Assembly (NCBI GenBank): GCA_963802215.1
Contig: CAWDHQ010000002.1
Span: forward strand, 620,001 to 684,000
Source: SHZI01 sp963802215
Lineage (GTDB): Bacteria; Pseudomonadota; Gammaproteobacteria; Steroidobacterales; GCA-2729495
Direction: 5' to 3'
DNA length: 64,000 bases
Shown: piece after piece, positions 16,635 through 25,846 of the stretch
Position numbering within the stretch: the stretch's first letter is position 1
How the letters are laid out: the number at the start of each line of letters is the position of its first letter
Notes under the pieces: model-generated
The model's database searches: none
The model's input: the letters and a program-made list of their open reading frames with translations, nothing else
What the model was told of the DNA's origin: nothing
Made by a program: the position numbers and the translations under genes

Positions 16635-17183
16635 ATGTGCCGCTACCCCCCAGGTCTGATCCGCAACCGCGGCATGACGGCGGTGGAGCTGCTGTTCACC
16701 ATGGCCATTGCCGCCCTGGTACTGGCTCTTGCCGTCCCGAACTTCCGCGACTTCGTCCAGAACAACCGGGCCGCCGAGGAAGCCAATGCGCTCGTCGGCG
16801 CCCTGGCTCTCGCCCGCAGCGAGGCTGTCACCCGCGGCATACCGGTGACCGTCTGTTCGTCCACCGACAGCGAGACCTGCGCCGAAGTCAACGACTGGAG
16901 CACCGGCTGGATCGTCTTCACCGACATCGATGCCCTGGCCGAAGTCAACGACGATGACGTCGTCATCCGCGCGTTGCCCGAGCTGCGTAACGGTTCCGAG
17001 CTGACGGCCGACGCCAGCTTTGTTACCTACACCGCCAACGGCTTCCTCGGCGCTCTTCCCGGCGAAGACCCCGCCGTCGTGACCTTCGACCTCGACATCC
17101 CGGACTGCACCGGCAATCACAACCGGACGATCTCGGTGAACCTGCAGGGGCGGGGCTCGGTGGCCAACGCCGCCTGCGATTGA
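16635..17183 (+). CDS. fimT: GspH/FimT-family minor pilin
   Basis: This protein of about 182 residues has a type III (prepilin) signal: basic PGLIRNRG cut before MTAVELLFTMAIAALVLALAVPNF, with Glu5 of the mature pilin present. The GspH/FimT domain follows (EANALVGALALARSEAVTRG). It is the first gene of a seven-gene minor pilin operon and is expected to be a priming minor pilin (FimT or FimU role) at the pilus tip. GTG 16632 is an alternative start directly before the ATG chosen. Confidence 0.88.
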   Translation: MCRYPPGLIRNRGMTAVELLFTMAIAALVLALAVPNFRDFVQNNRAAEEANALVGALALARSEAVTRGIPVTVCSSTDSETCAEVNDWSTGWIVFTDIDALAEVNDDDVVIRALPELRNGSELTADASFVTYTANGFLGALPGEDPAVVTFDLDIPDCTGNHNRTISVNLQGRGSVANAACD

Positions 17184-17209
17184 GAAACCCGGGCAACAGG
17201 GCAATAGCC

Positions 17210-17653
17210 ATGCAAGCGCAGTATCACAACCGCAACAGCCAGGCCGGAACCACCCTGATCGAGGTGCTGATCACGGTCATCCTGGTGTCCGTCGGCCTCC
17301 TGGGCCTCGCCGGCCTCCAGCTGACGACTGTGCAGAACACCAACAGCGCCGCCGAGCGCTTCGAGGCGACCACACTTGCGCGCGACATCCTCGAGCGGAT
17401 GCGGGCCAACCGCCAGCAGGCGCTGACCGGCGCATACAACATGGCCATGAACCAGGCATCGCCCGCGGGCGACGGGCTGGCCGCCGAGGATGTGGACGCC
17501 TGGATGGGCGCGCTGTCAACGCTGCCGAACGGCGATGGGTCCATCGCGGTGGCGGCCGGCGTCGTAACGATCGAGGTCGAGTGGACGGACGCGTCCGACG
17601 ACAACGCCGATGACACGCGGGACATGTCGGTCTTCCTGAGGACGGAGCTGTGA
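17210..17653 (+). CDS. pilV: type IV pilus minor pilin PilV
   Basis: From ATG 17210 the protein has 147 residues. The prepilin motif is QAGTTLIEVLITVILVSVGLLGLAGLQ, with Gly-Thr at the cleavage site and Glu5. The tail pattern ERFEATTLARDILERMRANR is the PilV signature. The stop overlaps the pilW start (TGATG). It works with FimU, PilW, PilX and PilY1 in the tip complex that initiates pilus assembly. A TTG start at 17180 overlapping fimT is possible but less likely. Confidence 0.9.
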   Translation: MQAQYHNRNSQAGTTLIEVLITVILVSVGLLGLAGLQLTTVQNTNSAAERFEATTLARDILERMRANRQQALTGAYNMAMNQASPAGDGLAAEDVDAWMGALSTLPNGDGSIAVAAGVVTIEVEWTDASDDNADDTRDMSVFLRTEL

Positions 17654-18690
17654 TGACGAGCGCCAAGTACCAGCAGGTGACGAGCCAGCGGCAGCGCGGC
17701 GTGGGCCTCGTCGAGATCCTGATCTCGCTGACCCTGGGCCTGATCGTGACGGGTGCCATCGTCCAGATCTACCTGACGACCAAGCGGCAGAACGAAATGC
17801 AGACCAGCCTCACGGGCCGCCAGGAAGCCGCGCGCTTTGCAGCCCAGATCATCCAGCACGATGCGCAGATGGCGGGCTTCCGCGGCTGCCTCCGGGACCT
17901 CGGTACGGTCGTCAACACCCTCAACAACTCAAACGACTTCCTTTACGACTACGGCCAGCACGTCGTGGGCTTCGACAACGCCGCTGGCCTGCCGGCGTCC
18001 ATCACCGGCGTCGTTGCCGGCACCGACGTGCTGACGCTGCGAACCGTGGATGACCCGGGAGTCGTCCTCACGGCCAACATGCCCACGTCGGCGTCAGACC
18101 CCGTCACGACCGCCGGCCTGGACCCGGCGCCCCTGGCCGATGGGGATATCGCGCTGGTGGCTGATTGCAGCGGGGCCGCGATCTTCCAGGTCAACACCTA
18201 CGACCCGGCGACAGGCGCCATCGAACATGTGCAGGCAGGTACTCCCGGCAACAACACGCTCGAATTCGGCACCATGCGCTTCAACGCGGGTGCACAGGTC
18301 TACCGGCTGCGCACCACCACCTACTTCATTCGCGAGAGCGAAAGCGGAACCGGCCCGGCGCTGTGGCGCCGGGTCGGGCTCGACGATCCCCAGGAACTCG
18401 CAGCCGGCATCGAGAACATGCAGGTGCTCTATGGCGAGGACACGGACGGCAACCAGTCACCCAACCTCTACCGCACCGCGGACGACGTGGACGACTGGAG
18501 CGAGGTCGTCAGCCTGCGGGTTGCGCTGCTGGCCGCCGGCACCCAGGACCGGGTCGCAGACGCCGATCCGAGGACGTTCGACCTGCTGGGCGTCGAAGTG
18601 GATCCCACGGACGGCGGCGCCATCGAGCCCGATGGCCGACTTCGCCGGGTACTTACCTTCACCGTAGCCATGAGAAACCGAGTGTCATGA
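17653..18690 (+). CDS. pilW: type IV pilus minor pilin PilW
   Basis: This 345-residue protein has prepilin motif QRGVGLVEILISLTLGLIVTGAIVQIYL and the PilW domain (RQEAARFAAQIIQHDAQMAGFRGCL). It is typical in length. It is translationally coupled on both sides (TGATG with pilV, ATGA with pilX). In the tip complex PilW connects PilV/FimU with PilX/PilY1. GTG 17650 is an alternative start. Confidence 0.9.
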   Translation: MTSAKYQQVTSQRQRGVGLVEILISLTLGLIVTGAIVQIYLTTKRQNEMQTSLTGRQEAARFAAQIIQHDAQMAGFRGCLRDLGTVVNTLNNSNDFLYDYGQHVVGFDNAAGLPASITGVVAGTDVLTLRTVDDPGVVLTANMPTSASDPVTTAGLDPAPLADGDIALVADCSGAAIFQVNTYDPATGAIEHVQAGTPGNNTLEFGTMRFNAGAQVYRLRTTTYFIRESESGTGPALWRRVGLDDPQELAAGIENMQVLYGEDTDGNQSPNLYRTADDVDDWSEVVSLRVALLAAGTQDRVADADPRTFDLLGVEVDPTDGGAIEPDGRLRRVLTFTVAMRNRVS

Positions 18691-19229
18691 TCAGCAGGAC
18701 ATCCACCTCAGGACTGAAAGCACGTCGCGAAGCAGGCGCGGCGATGGTTATTGCCCTGGTAATGCTCCTGGTTCTGACTCTGCTGGCCACGGCCAGCGCC
18801 CGGATGACGCTCATGGAAGAGCGCATGACCGGCAATACCCAGGACCGGAACATCGCGTTCCAGGCGGCGGAGGCCGCCCTGCGGGCCGGAGAGGACCAGG
18901 CCCAGCTCCCGACTCTTCCGGACTTCGACATGAATGAGGAGGGCCTCTACACGCCCAACGGGCCAGCCGACGACCCGGTCTGGGAGACCGTCGACTGGAG
19001 TGACGTCGACGACGTGATCCTCTACGAGGAGCTCGAGGACGCGCCGGGTGCGCTGGCCGGAGCGTCGGCCAGCGTCGTAGTCGAGCAGCTGCCCCGGGTA
19101 ATCGGGCCGGGCACCAGCCTGGCCGTGGACACGAGCGTTGACGAGGCCTCGTTCTACCGCATCACTTCACGAGGCGTCGGTGTGAGCGGCAACGCCACGG
19201 TGACGCTGCAAACCACTTTCAAGCGTTGA
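18687..19229 (+). CDS. pilX: type IV pilus minor pilin PilX
   Basis: The 180-residue protein starts at ATG 18687, overlapping the pilW stop. It begins with a basic stretch, then AGAAMVIALVMLLVLTLLATASARMTLMEERMTGN, followed by NIAFQAAEAALRAGE, which is the PilX_N signature. As usual for PilX/GspK-like pilins, it lacks Glu5. It pairs with PilY1, encoded 36 bp downstream. Confidence 0.88.
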   Translation: MISRTSTSGLKARREAGAAMVIALVMLLVLTLLATASARMTLMEERMTGNTQDRNIAFQAAEAALRAGEDQAQLPTLPDFDMNEEGLYTPNGPADDPVWETVDWSDVDDVILYEELEDAPGALAGASASVVVEQLPRVIGPGTSLAVDTSVDEASFYRITSRGVGVSGNATVTLQTTFKR

Positions 19230-19265
19230 GACTGAAGACCACTCAGGTCGGGTTGGAGACAGAAC

Positions 19266-22200
19266 ATGGATAGTTCAAACCGGACACGGATGTCCGCCTT
19301 TATGGGTGGCGTGCTGCTGGCGTTCAGCCAGGCGGGCAACGCGGTGGTGGTGGCGGAGACCCCGCTCTTCATCGCCACCAGCGTCACGCCGAACGTCATG
19401 CTGATCGTGGACAACTCGGGGTCCATGGAAAGCATCATCTGGGACGACGAGTATGACTCCACGGTGATCTATCCGGACTGGAGCCCGATCCGGCTCGTCG
19501 GTGGCACCTGCGCGGGCGGCACGAATTTCGCCGAGGGGTGGACCTCGGTCACGAACTCGATCACCTACTCGACCCTGAATACGTCCCGGTACCGCGGTAC
19601 CTGCGACGGCGTGGCAACGACTCCGGTGACGTGCGCCTCCGGGGCGATGCGGGGTGTCAGCGCCGATGGGCTGACCACCAAGTGCCTCACGCTGCCTGAT
19701 CCGGCCGGTGGCGGCGTTACGCGCTACACGGGTAATTACCTGAACTACCTGTTTGATACGTTTGCAGACGGTGCCGACCTGACCACGGGCACGAGCATTC
19801 CCAACGACTACCGCATGAACGTGGCCAAGAACGTGGCGACAAGCGTGGTGGAAGCCAACACCAACCTGCGCATGGGGCTGACGGCGTTCAATACCGACGA
19901 CGGCGGCCGGATACTGGAATCCTGCGATACCGGCAATACGGACGACCTCAAGGCGGAGATCTCGGCACTCACCGCGTCCACCTGGACGCCCCTCGGCGAG
20001 GCGCTGTACGAGGTGACGCGCTACTTCCGCGGCCTGGACGGCTACTACAACGACGTGGACTACACGAGCCCGATCCAGTACCGGTGCCAGAAGAACTTCG
20101 TCATCGTCATCACCGACGGCTATCCCACCCAGGACACGGACTTCCCGGATGATGACCCGGCGGACCCGGACGGCCGGCTGCCTGACTGGGACGGGGTGGC
20201 CACCGAAACCACCGCTGCCGAATACCCGAACTTCCTGTCGGGCTCGGACGGCTTCCAGCCCAGCGGCACCAATACGGACGAGGGCTTCACCCTCTACCTG
20301 GACGACATCGCCAAGTTTGCCTACGACATCGACCTGCGGACGGGCGAGGACGACGACACCGACGTCAGCTTCGACGAAGAGCCCTTCGTGCAGCAGAACC
20401 TGGTGACCTATACCGTGGGCTTCGCGGTAGCCAACCAGATGATGGACGATGCCGCCACGAACGGCACCGGCAGGTACTACCAGGCCAACGACGAGGATGA
20501 GCTGACCGCAGCCCTGCAGGCGGCCCTTGCCGACATCGAGTCCCGCACCAGCTCCGCGGCCTCGGTGGCCACCAACTCCACGCGCCTCGCGTCCGACACC
20601 TTCATCTACCAGGCCCGGTTCTCGACGAGCGACTGGGGCGGCCACCTGCTGGCCTATCCGATTGGCGCCGGCGGTGAGGTCGGTGTGCTCGGGGATGAAC
20701 CCGACGCCGTGCCGGAGTTGCCGGGCCGGTCCGGCTGGAACGCCGCGCTGGAGATGCCGGAACCGGACAGCCGGAACATCCACACCTACGATCCCGGCTC
20801 GAACGCGGGCATGGCCTTCGAGTGGGCGTCGCTGACCACCGACCAGCAGACCGAACTGAACAAGGATGCCGCCGGAGATTCCGATGGCCTCGGCGAGAAG
20901 CGGCTGGCCTACCTGCGTGGTGACCGGTCCGGCGAGGCGCCCGATGCACTCAACTTCCGTGTCCGAAGCTCGACCCTCGGCGACATCGTGAATTCCGATC
21001 CATCCTACGTCGGGAATCAGAACTACGGTTTCGAGGTGCTCCCGGGGACGGAGGGGTCCACCTACAAGGCGTACCGCAAGAGCGATGAATACAAGGACCG
21101 GACGCCGATGGTCTACGTGGCGTCCAACGACGGCATGCTGCACGGCTTCAACGCCGACACCGGGGCCGAGCTGATGGCCTTCGTGCCCAACGCGGTCTAC
21201 CCGGAACTGACCTTCCTGACGGACGACAGCTTCAACGCCAATCACCGCCTGATCAACGACGGCACGCCGCGGACGCTGGACGCCTATCTGGGCGGCTGGC
21301 GGACCATCCTCGTGGGCACGCTCGGTGGCGGCGGCAAGGGTGTCTACGCCCTGGATGTGTCCACGCCGGACAACTTCGATTCCAGCGACGTCCTGTGGGA
21401 GTTCACGTCGGAAGACGATTCCAACATGGGTGTCGCAATCCCGGAGGCGACGATCGCCCGGATGTACAACGGCGAATGGGCGGCCATCGTGGCCAATGGC
21501 TACAACAGCGGCGGCAATGCGACCCTCTTCATCCTGAACCTGGAGACTGGCGCCAAGATGGCCGAGATCGATACCGGGGCGGGTGGTGACAACGGCCTTT
21601 CCAGCCCCACGCCCGTGGACGTGGACGGTGACCGCATCACCGACTACATCTACGCCGGTGATCTCATGGGCAACATGTGGAAGTTCGACGTCACGAGTGC
21701 CGACGAGGGCGACTGGGAAGTCGCGTTCGAGGGCGCGCCGCTGTACACGGCCTGCAGCGAGGATCCCTGCGTCAACCGCCAGCCCATCACCGCCCGGCCC
21801 GAAGTGGGGATCAGCCCGCCGGCCGGCTACTTCGTCTACTTCGGCACGGGCCGCTACTTCGCGGCCGGTGACAACGGCGCCGGGACCGGGGCGAACACGG
21901 TCTACGGGATCCGTGACAAGAACGCGAAGGGCACCCTCTCGCCGGTCCTTCCGACGGCCGGGCGGAGCACCCTTCTGCAGCAGGTCGTCGAGACCGAGCA
22001 GGTGGTCACCTTCGACGGAACCTACACCGAGGGCATCCGCACCACGTCGGATGAAGTAATCCTGGACAGCCACGATGGCTGGTACCTGGACCTGCCGACC
22101 ACCGGCGAGCGCCAGGTCAGCAACACCCTGCTGAGGGCGGGACGGCTGATCTTCACCACCGTGATTCCGTCCGGCGACGCCTGTTCCGCCGGCGGCGAAT

Positions 22201-22508
22201 CCTGGCTGATGGAGATCGATGCACTCAGCGGTTCGCGACTCACGGAATCCCCGTTCGACCTGAATCGCGACAGGTCCTTCGACATCGAGGACTTTGTGCT
22301 CGAGGACCCCAATGGCGATCCGGACGGCAAGAAGATCCCGGCCAGCGGCCGCAAGGGCTCCCAGGGCATCATGAAGGGCCTTGGCATCGTGTCGGATGGC
22401 GACACCCTCGAGTACAAGTACGGCTCGGGAAGCGCGGGTGGCATCGACACGACCATCGAGAATGCGGGCCGCCAGCGGGGCCGCCAGTCGTGGCGGGAAA
22501 TCCAGTGA
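19266..22508 (+). CDS. pilY1: type IV pilus tip adhesin PilY1
   Basis: This 1080-residue protein has a signal peptide. The N-terminal half is a von Willebrand A domain with MIDAS motif LIVDNSGSM (Asp49, Ser51, Ser53), and FVIVITDGYPTQ later in the fold. The C-terminal half is the PilC/PilY1 beta-propeller (YVASNDGMLHGFNADTG, ALDVSTPDN). It includes a calcium loop DVDGDRITD near residues 783-791, which in Pseudomonas controls extension and retraction. The protein caps the pilus, primes assembly and mediates surface sensing and adhesion. It follows pilX and precedes pilY2 and pilE. The vWA insert is acidic and long, consistent with a species-specific adhesive surface. Confidence 0.93.
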   Translation: MDSSNRTRMSAFMGGVLLAFSQAGNAVVVAETPLFIATSVTPNVMLIVDNSGSMESIIWDDEYDSTVIYPDWSPIRLVGGTCAGGTNFAEGWTSVTNSITYSTLNTSRYRGTCDGVATTPVTCASGAMRGVSADGLTTKCLTLPDPAGGGVTRYTGNYLNYLFDTFADGADLTTGTSIPNDYRMNVAKNVATSVVEANTNLRMGLTAFNTDDGGRILESCDTGNTDDLKAEISALTASTWTPLGEALYEVTRYFRGLDGYYNDVDYTSPIQYRCQKNFVIVITDGYPTQDTDFPDDDPADPDGRLPDWDGVATETTAAEYPNFLSGSDGFQPSGTNTDEGFTLYLDDIAKFAYDIDLRTGEDDDTDVSFDEEPFVQQNLVTYTVGFAVANQMMDDAATNGTGRYYQANDEDELTAALQAALADIESRTSSAASVATNSTRLASDTFIYQARFSTSDWGGHLLAYPIGAGGEVGVLGDEPDAVPELPGRSGWNAALEMPEPDSRNIHTYDPGSNAGMAFEWASLTTDQQTELNKDAAGDSDGLGEKRLAYLRGDRSGEAPDALNFRVRSSTLGDIVNSDPSYVGNQNYGFEVLPGTEGSTYKAYRKSDEYKDRTPMVYVASNDGMLHGFNADTGAELMAFVPNAVYPELTFLTDDSFNANHRLINDGTPRTLDAYLGGWRTILVGTLGGGGKGVYALDVSTPDNFDSSDVLWEFTSEDDSNMGVAIPEATIARMYNGEWAAIVANGYNSGGNATLFILNLETGAKMAEIDTGAGGDNGLSSPTPVDVDGDRITDYIYAGDLMGNMWKFDVTSADEGDWEVAFEGAPLYTACSEDPCVNRQPITARPEVGISPPAGYFVYFGTGRYFAAGDNGAGTGANTVYGIRDKNAKGTLSPVLPTAGRSTLLQQVVETEQVVTFDGTYTEGIRTTSDEVILDSHDGWYLDLPTTGERQVSNTLLRAGRLIFTTVIPSGDACSAGGESWLMEIDALSGSRLTESPFDLNRDRSFDIEDFVLEDPNGDPDGKKIPASGRKGSQGIMKGLGIVSDGDTLEYKYGSGSAGGIDTTIENAGRQRGRQSWREIQ

Positions 22509-22519
22509 GGAGTGACAGC

Positions 22520-22810
22520 ATGCGCAAGGCAGTAATGACGGCGACACTGGCATCCCTGGGGCTGTCGGCGCAGGCCGCGCCACCGCCGGAAACGGCGACC
22601 ACCCGGATCGACGCGGTCAGCCCCGCGAGCCGCGAGTTCGTTGCTGACGGGATGACCTGGGCATTGTCCAGCACGGCCGCCGTCCGGATTCCGGGCAAGG
22701 CCGGTGCCTCTCTCCGCGACCTGCAGCCCGGGATGAACGTGCGCGTGGTGCTGGTGCCGAGCGATGGCGAGGTGCCGGTGGTGAGCAGCATCACCGTGCT
22801 CCCGGATTGA
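22520..22810 (+). CDS. pilY2: PilY2-like small exported protein
   Basis: This 96-residue protein from ATG 22520 has GTGAGGAGTG upstream as a ribosome-binding site. The short signal peptide ends at LSAQA, and a compact beta-rich domain follows (TTRIDAVSPASREFV, LRDLQPGMNVRVVLVPS). Similarity is mainly by position, since pilY2 sits between pilY1 and pilE in Pseudomonas, and by size. PilY2 is needed for normal piliation there, but its mechanism is unclear. A PRC- or OB-like fold is possible. Confidence 0.65.
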   Translation: MRKAVMTATLASLGLSAQAAPPPETATTRIDAVSPASREFVADGMTWALSSTAAVRIPGKAGASLRDLQPGMNVRVVLVPSDGEVPVVSSITVLPD

Positions 22811-22836
22811 GCGGGCCGGCAATTGGGAGAGACGGC

Positions 22837-23253
22837 ATGAATGTCTACGCACGGAACCGGGGCTTCAGCCTCATCGAACTGCTCATCGTCATGGTGATCG
22901 CCGGCATCCTGGCGATGATCGCGGTGCCGAGCTACCAGGCCAGCGTCATCAAGAGCCGGCGGGCCGATGGCCGGGTCGTGCTGAACGACACGGCCCAGCG
23001 CCTCGAGCGCTGCTACACGCAGTTCGGGGCCTACAATTCCGACGACTGCGCCATCGCGGATGCCGAGGAGATCACGTCGCAGGAGGGCTTCTACGTCCTG
23101 ACCGTGGACATTCCGGACGCCGCGACCTACGAGCTGACCGCTGCCCCCACCGGACCCCAGGAAGCCGACGAAGACTGTGGCAGCCTCATCCTGACCAACA
23201 CGGGCGAGCGGAGCATCTCGGTGGTGGACGGCGACATCGAGCGTTGCTGGTGA
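22837..23253 (+). CDS. pilE: type IV pilus minor pilin PilE
   Basis: The 138-residue protein from ATG 22837 has GGGAGA upstream. It is a classic type IV pilin: RNRGFSLIELLIVMVIAGIL with Phe1 and Glu5, then MIAVPSYQASVIKSRRADG. The C-terminus has a Cys pair (CGSLILTN to the terminal ERCW) forming the D-loop disulfide. Being last in the minor pilin operon, it corresponds to PilE of Pseudomonas rather than the major subunit PilA. Confidence 0.9.
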   Translation: MNVYARNRGFSLIELLIVMVIAGILAMIAVPSYQASVIKSRRADGRVVLNDTAQRLERCYTQFGAYNSDDCAIADAEEITSQEGFYVLTVDIPDAATYELTAAPTGPQEADEDCGSLILTNTGERSISVVDGDIERCW

Positions 23254-23268
23254 CCTGAGGGGTACCGT

Positions 23269-23323
23269 TCGCGCCTGAAGGCGCTCCTACGGCACGTAGG
23301 AAGGCGCTCCTACGGCACGTAGG
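23269..23323. repeat. REP half-element with 23-bp tandem duplication
   Basis: TCGCGCCTGAAGGCGCTCCTAC (23269-23290) equals an arm of the element at 14935-15069. It is followed by an exact 23-bp direct repeat (23278-23300 and 23301-23323) that includes GGCGCTCCTACGGCACG. The second copy supplies the last codons and TAG stop of the RidA-family gene. The element lies between convergent pilE and that gene and may act as their transcription end. Confidence 0.8.
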
Positions 23324-23696
23324 CGTCCGCCTCGATCTCCACGAGTATTTCCGGGCTGATCAGCTTCGCGACCTCGACCATCGCGGTGGCCGGCCGGATC
23401 TCGCCGAACACCTCGCCGTGGGCCCGGCCCACGTCCTCCCAGCGACTGATGTCGGTGAGGTAGATCCGCGTGCGGACCACGTGCTCCGGCCCCGCGCCGA
23501 CGGCAGCCAGCGCCTTGCTGATGTTCGCCAGGATCTGGCGGGTCTGGGCGTAGGGATCGTCGATGCCCACGATGTTGCCGTCGGGCCCGCTGGCCGTGGT
23601 GCCCGATACATAGATGAACGGGCCGGTCCGGACCGCGCGCGAGTACCCGATGATCGGTTCCCACTTGCTGCCCGTCGAATGATTGATGCGTTCCAT
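23310..23696 (-). CDS. RidA family protein
   Basis: The 128-residue protein from ATG 23696 is a single RidA (YjgF/YER057c/UK114) domain. Signature segments are PFIYVSGTTASGPDG, VVRTRIYLTDISRWEDV, GEVFGEIRPATAMVEV and a C-terminal LVEIEADAYV. The catalytic Arg of the IRPATAMVEV motif and the late Glu are present. True RidA enzymes hydrolyse reactive 2-aminoacrylate and other imines. The subgroup here is not certain, so I give no symbol. The gene end is built from a REP-associated tandem duplication. Confidence 0.9.
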   Translation of the reverse strand: MERINHSTGSKWEPIIGYSRAVRTGPFIYVSGTTASGPDGNIVGIDDPYAQTRQILANISKALAAVGAGPEHVVRTRIYLTDISRWEDVGRAHGEVFGEIRPATAMVEVAKLISPEILVEIEADAYVP

Positions 23697-23716
23697 GGTG
23701 TCTTTCCGTTGCAGGT

Positions 23717-25795
23717 CTACTGGGTGAATCGTCGCGCCACGGCCTCCAGGGAGTCCAGCGGGCTGTCGCAGGTGGTGCCGCGGCACGCGTAGGCGAGTAC
23801 CGACGAGGGTGACGTCGGCGGAACCTTCGACGCAAGCCCGGCCGGCAGGTCGCCGGCATCGGACGGAATCGCAAACACGAGCCGCCGCGGATTGTAGGCC
23901 GCGCCCAGCGTCGCCGCCCACACGCCGGCCTCGCGGGCATCGCCGCGGAGGATGATCAGCTCCGGCGGCTGCAGGTACTCATCGAGGGCGTTCAGCAGCG
24001 AGCAATGCCCGTGGGGGAACTCCTGCAGGCTGCGCCACCCTGCCCGGAGGGTGCGCTCCGCCGCGTCCAGGTAGCGCGGGTCCACGACGAGATAGCCGAG
24101 CCGGGCGAGCGCGAACGCGGCCACGCCGTTGCCTGATGGCACGGCCTCGTCCGCCATGGGCTTCGAGCGGTGGAGCAGGGCCTCGTGGTCGTGGGACGTG
24201 AACCAGAAGCCGCCGTGCTCCCGGTCCTCGAAGCGCCCGAGCAGCCCGTCGGCCAGCTGGATGGCAAAGCCCAGGTGGTCCGTGTTCCAGCGGGTCTGGA
24301 GCAGCTCGACGACGGCATCCAGCAGGAAGGCGTAGTCGTCCAGGTAGCCGTTGAGGCGCGCCCGCCCGCCCTTGAATGTGGCGAGCAACCTGCCGTCGAC
24401 CACCAGCGACCTGCGGAGCAGGTCCACGGCGGCGGCGGCGGCGTCCGCCAGGTCCGGCCGGTCGAGCACCCGGGCCGCAATGGCGAGGCCCCGGATCATC
24501 AGCGCGTTCCAGCTGGTCAGCAGCTTGTCGTCCAGTCCGGGCCAGACGCGGCGGTTGCGCGCACCGAGCAGCTTCGACCGGCCCGACATCAGCAGGCGCC
24601 GCACCGTCGACACCGGCTGGCCGGTGAGACCGGCAATCTCCTCGATGGTCCGGTACACCCGCAGGTGCCAGGCCCGGACGTGGTGGTGGGGTTCCTCGAA
24701 GTTCGGCGGCTGGTCCAGCCCGAAGCGTGGGGCGAGCATGGCGTACTCGTCGGGGTCCACCAGCTCCCGCACCTGCTCCGGTGTCCAGACGTAGAACCTG
24801 CCTTCCTCGCCCTCGGAATCCGCGTCGAGGCTGGAGAAGAAACCGCCCTCCGGCGAGCGCATCTCCCGGAGGACCCAGTCGGCGGTTTCCCGGGCGACGG
24901 TCCGGAAGCTCTCGTCCCCGCTGATCTGGAACATCTGCGCGTAGAGCGCGAGCAGGGGCCCGTTGTCGTAGAGCATCTTCTCGAAGTGGGGGATGGTCCA
25001 GTACCGGTCGACCGAGTAACGGCAGAACCCGCCGCCCAGGTGATCGTAGATGCCGCCCTCGGCCATGCGCTTCAGCGTCAGCGCCGCGAAGAAGAGCCCG
25101 TCCTTGTCCGGCTGCTCGTCATGCGCGCTGCTGCGCCAGTGACGCAGGAGGCGATCGATGGTCGTGGGGTGGGGGAATTTGGGTGCCCCGCCGAAGCCGC
25201 CGTGCTCCCGGTCCACCTGCTGCCCGGTGATTTCGCGGAAACCGGCGAGGGGCTGGCCGTCGAGTGCGGAAGCGTCGGCGCTGTCGCCGGGCTCGAGCTG
25301 GCTGAAGGCGGCGCGCAGCGCGTCCGCCTGGCCCCGCACGTCGGCGGCGTGGTCCCGGTAGTACCCGGCGACCCGCTCCAGGACCTGGGTGAAGGAGGGC
25401 ATGCCGTACTTCGCCGTGTTGGGGAAGTAGGTGCCGCCGAAGAAGGGCACCTGGTCGCCGGGCGTGAGGAACATGGTGAGCGGCCAGCCGCCGCCCCGCT
25501 GGGCGATGAAGTGGTGCGCCGTCTGGTAGATCCTGTCCAGGTCCGGGCGTTCCTCCCGGTCCACCTTGATGTTCACGAAGTGCCGGTTCATCACCTCGGC
25601 GGTGGCCGGGTCCTCGAAGGACTCGTGGGCCATCACGTGGCACCAGTGGCAGGCCGAGTAGCCGATCGACAGCAGGATGGGCTTGTTCTCATCCCGCGCC
25701 TTCGCCAGCGCCGCCTCGTTCCAGGGGTGCCAGTCCACCGGGTTGGCGGCGTGCTGGAGGAGGTAGGGGCTGGTTTCATGGGCGAGATGGTTCAT
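23717..25795 (-). CDS. thioredoxin-domain DUF255 (YyaL/SSP411-type) protein
   Basis: From ATG 25795 the protein has 692 residues, normal for the family. The N-terminal DUF255 thioredoxin-like domain has LAHETSPYLLQHAANPVDW and the redox motif SACHWCHVMAHESFED. The remainder is an (alpha/alpha)6-barrel-like region (PHFEKMLYDNGPLLALYAQ, KLLTSWNALMIRGLA). The biochemical role is unsettled. It is divergent from dusB with 51 bp between the starts and is followed by the RidA-family gene after 20 bp. Confidence 0.88.
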   Translation of the reverse strand: MNHLAHETSPYLLQHAANPVDWHPWNEAALAKARDENKPILLSIGYSACHWCHVMAHESFEDPATAEVMNRHFVNIKVDREERPDLDRIYQTAHHFIAQRGGGWPLTMFLTPGDQVPFFGGTYFPNTAKYGMPSFTQVLERVAGYYRDHAADVRGQADALRAAFSQLEPGDSADASALDGQPLAGFREITGQQVDREHGGFGGAPKFPHPTTIDRLLRHWRSSAHDEQPDKDGLFFAALTLKRMAEGGIYDHLGGGFCRYSVDRYWTIPHFEKMLYDNGPLLALYAQMFQISGDESFRTVARETADWVLREMRSPEGGFFSSLDADSEGEEGRFYVWTPEQVRELVDPDEYAMLAPRFGLDQPPNFEEPHHHVRAWHLRVYRTIEEIAGLTGQPVSTVRRLLMSGRSKLLGARNRRVWPGLDDKLLTSWNALMIRGLAIAARVLDRPDLADAAAAAVDLLRRSLVVDGRLLATFKGGRARLNGYLDDYAFLLDAVVELLQTRWNTDHLGFAIQLADGLLGRFEDREHGGFWFTSHDHEALLHRSKPMADEAVPSGNGVAAFALARLGYLVVDPRYLDAAERTLRAGWRSLQEFPHGHCSLLNALDEYLQPPELIILRGDAREAGVWAATLGAAYNPRRLVFAIPSDAGDLPAGLASKVPPTSPSSVLAYACRGTTCDSPLDSLEAVARRFTQ

Positions 25796-25846
25796 CGGTT
25801 CGCACACTACCCGATTTGCCAGCCGATTTCGGTACCATGCCGGGCC

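Noticed and set aside
19275..22583. Very long antisense open frame opposite pilY1
   Set aside because: High GC depletes stops in antisense frames. The translation is rich in Arg, Gly, Val and His without domains, while pilY1 on the other strand has clear motifs. The same applies to the long antisense frames opposite cysNC (42698-44683) and the RND pump (53681-56917).
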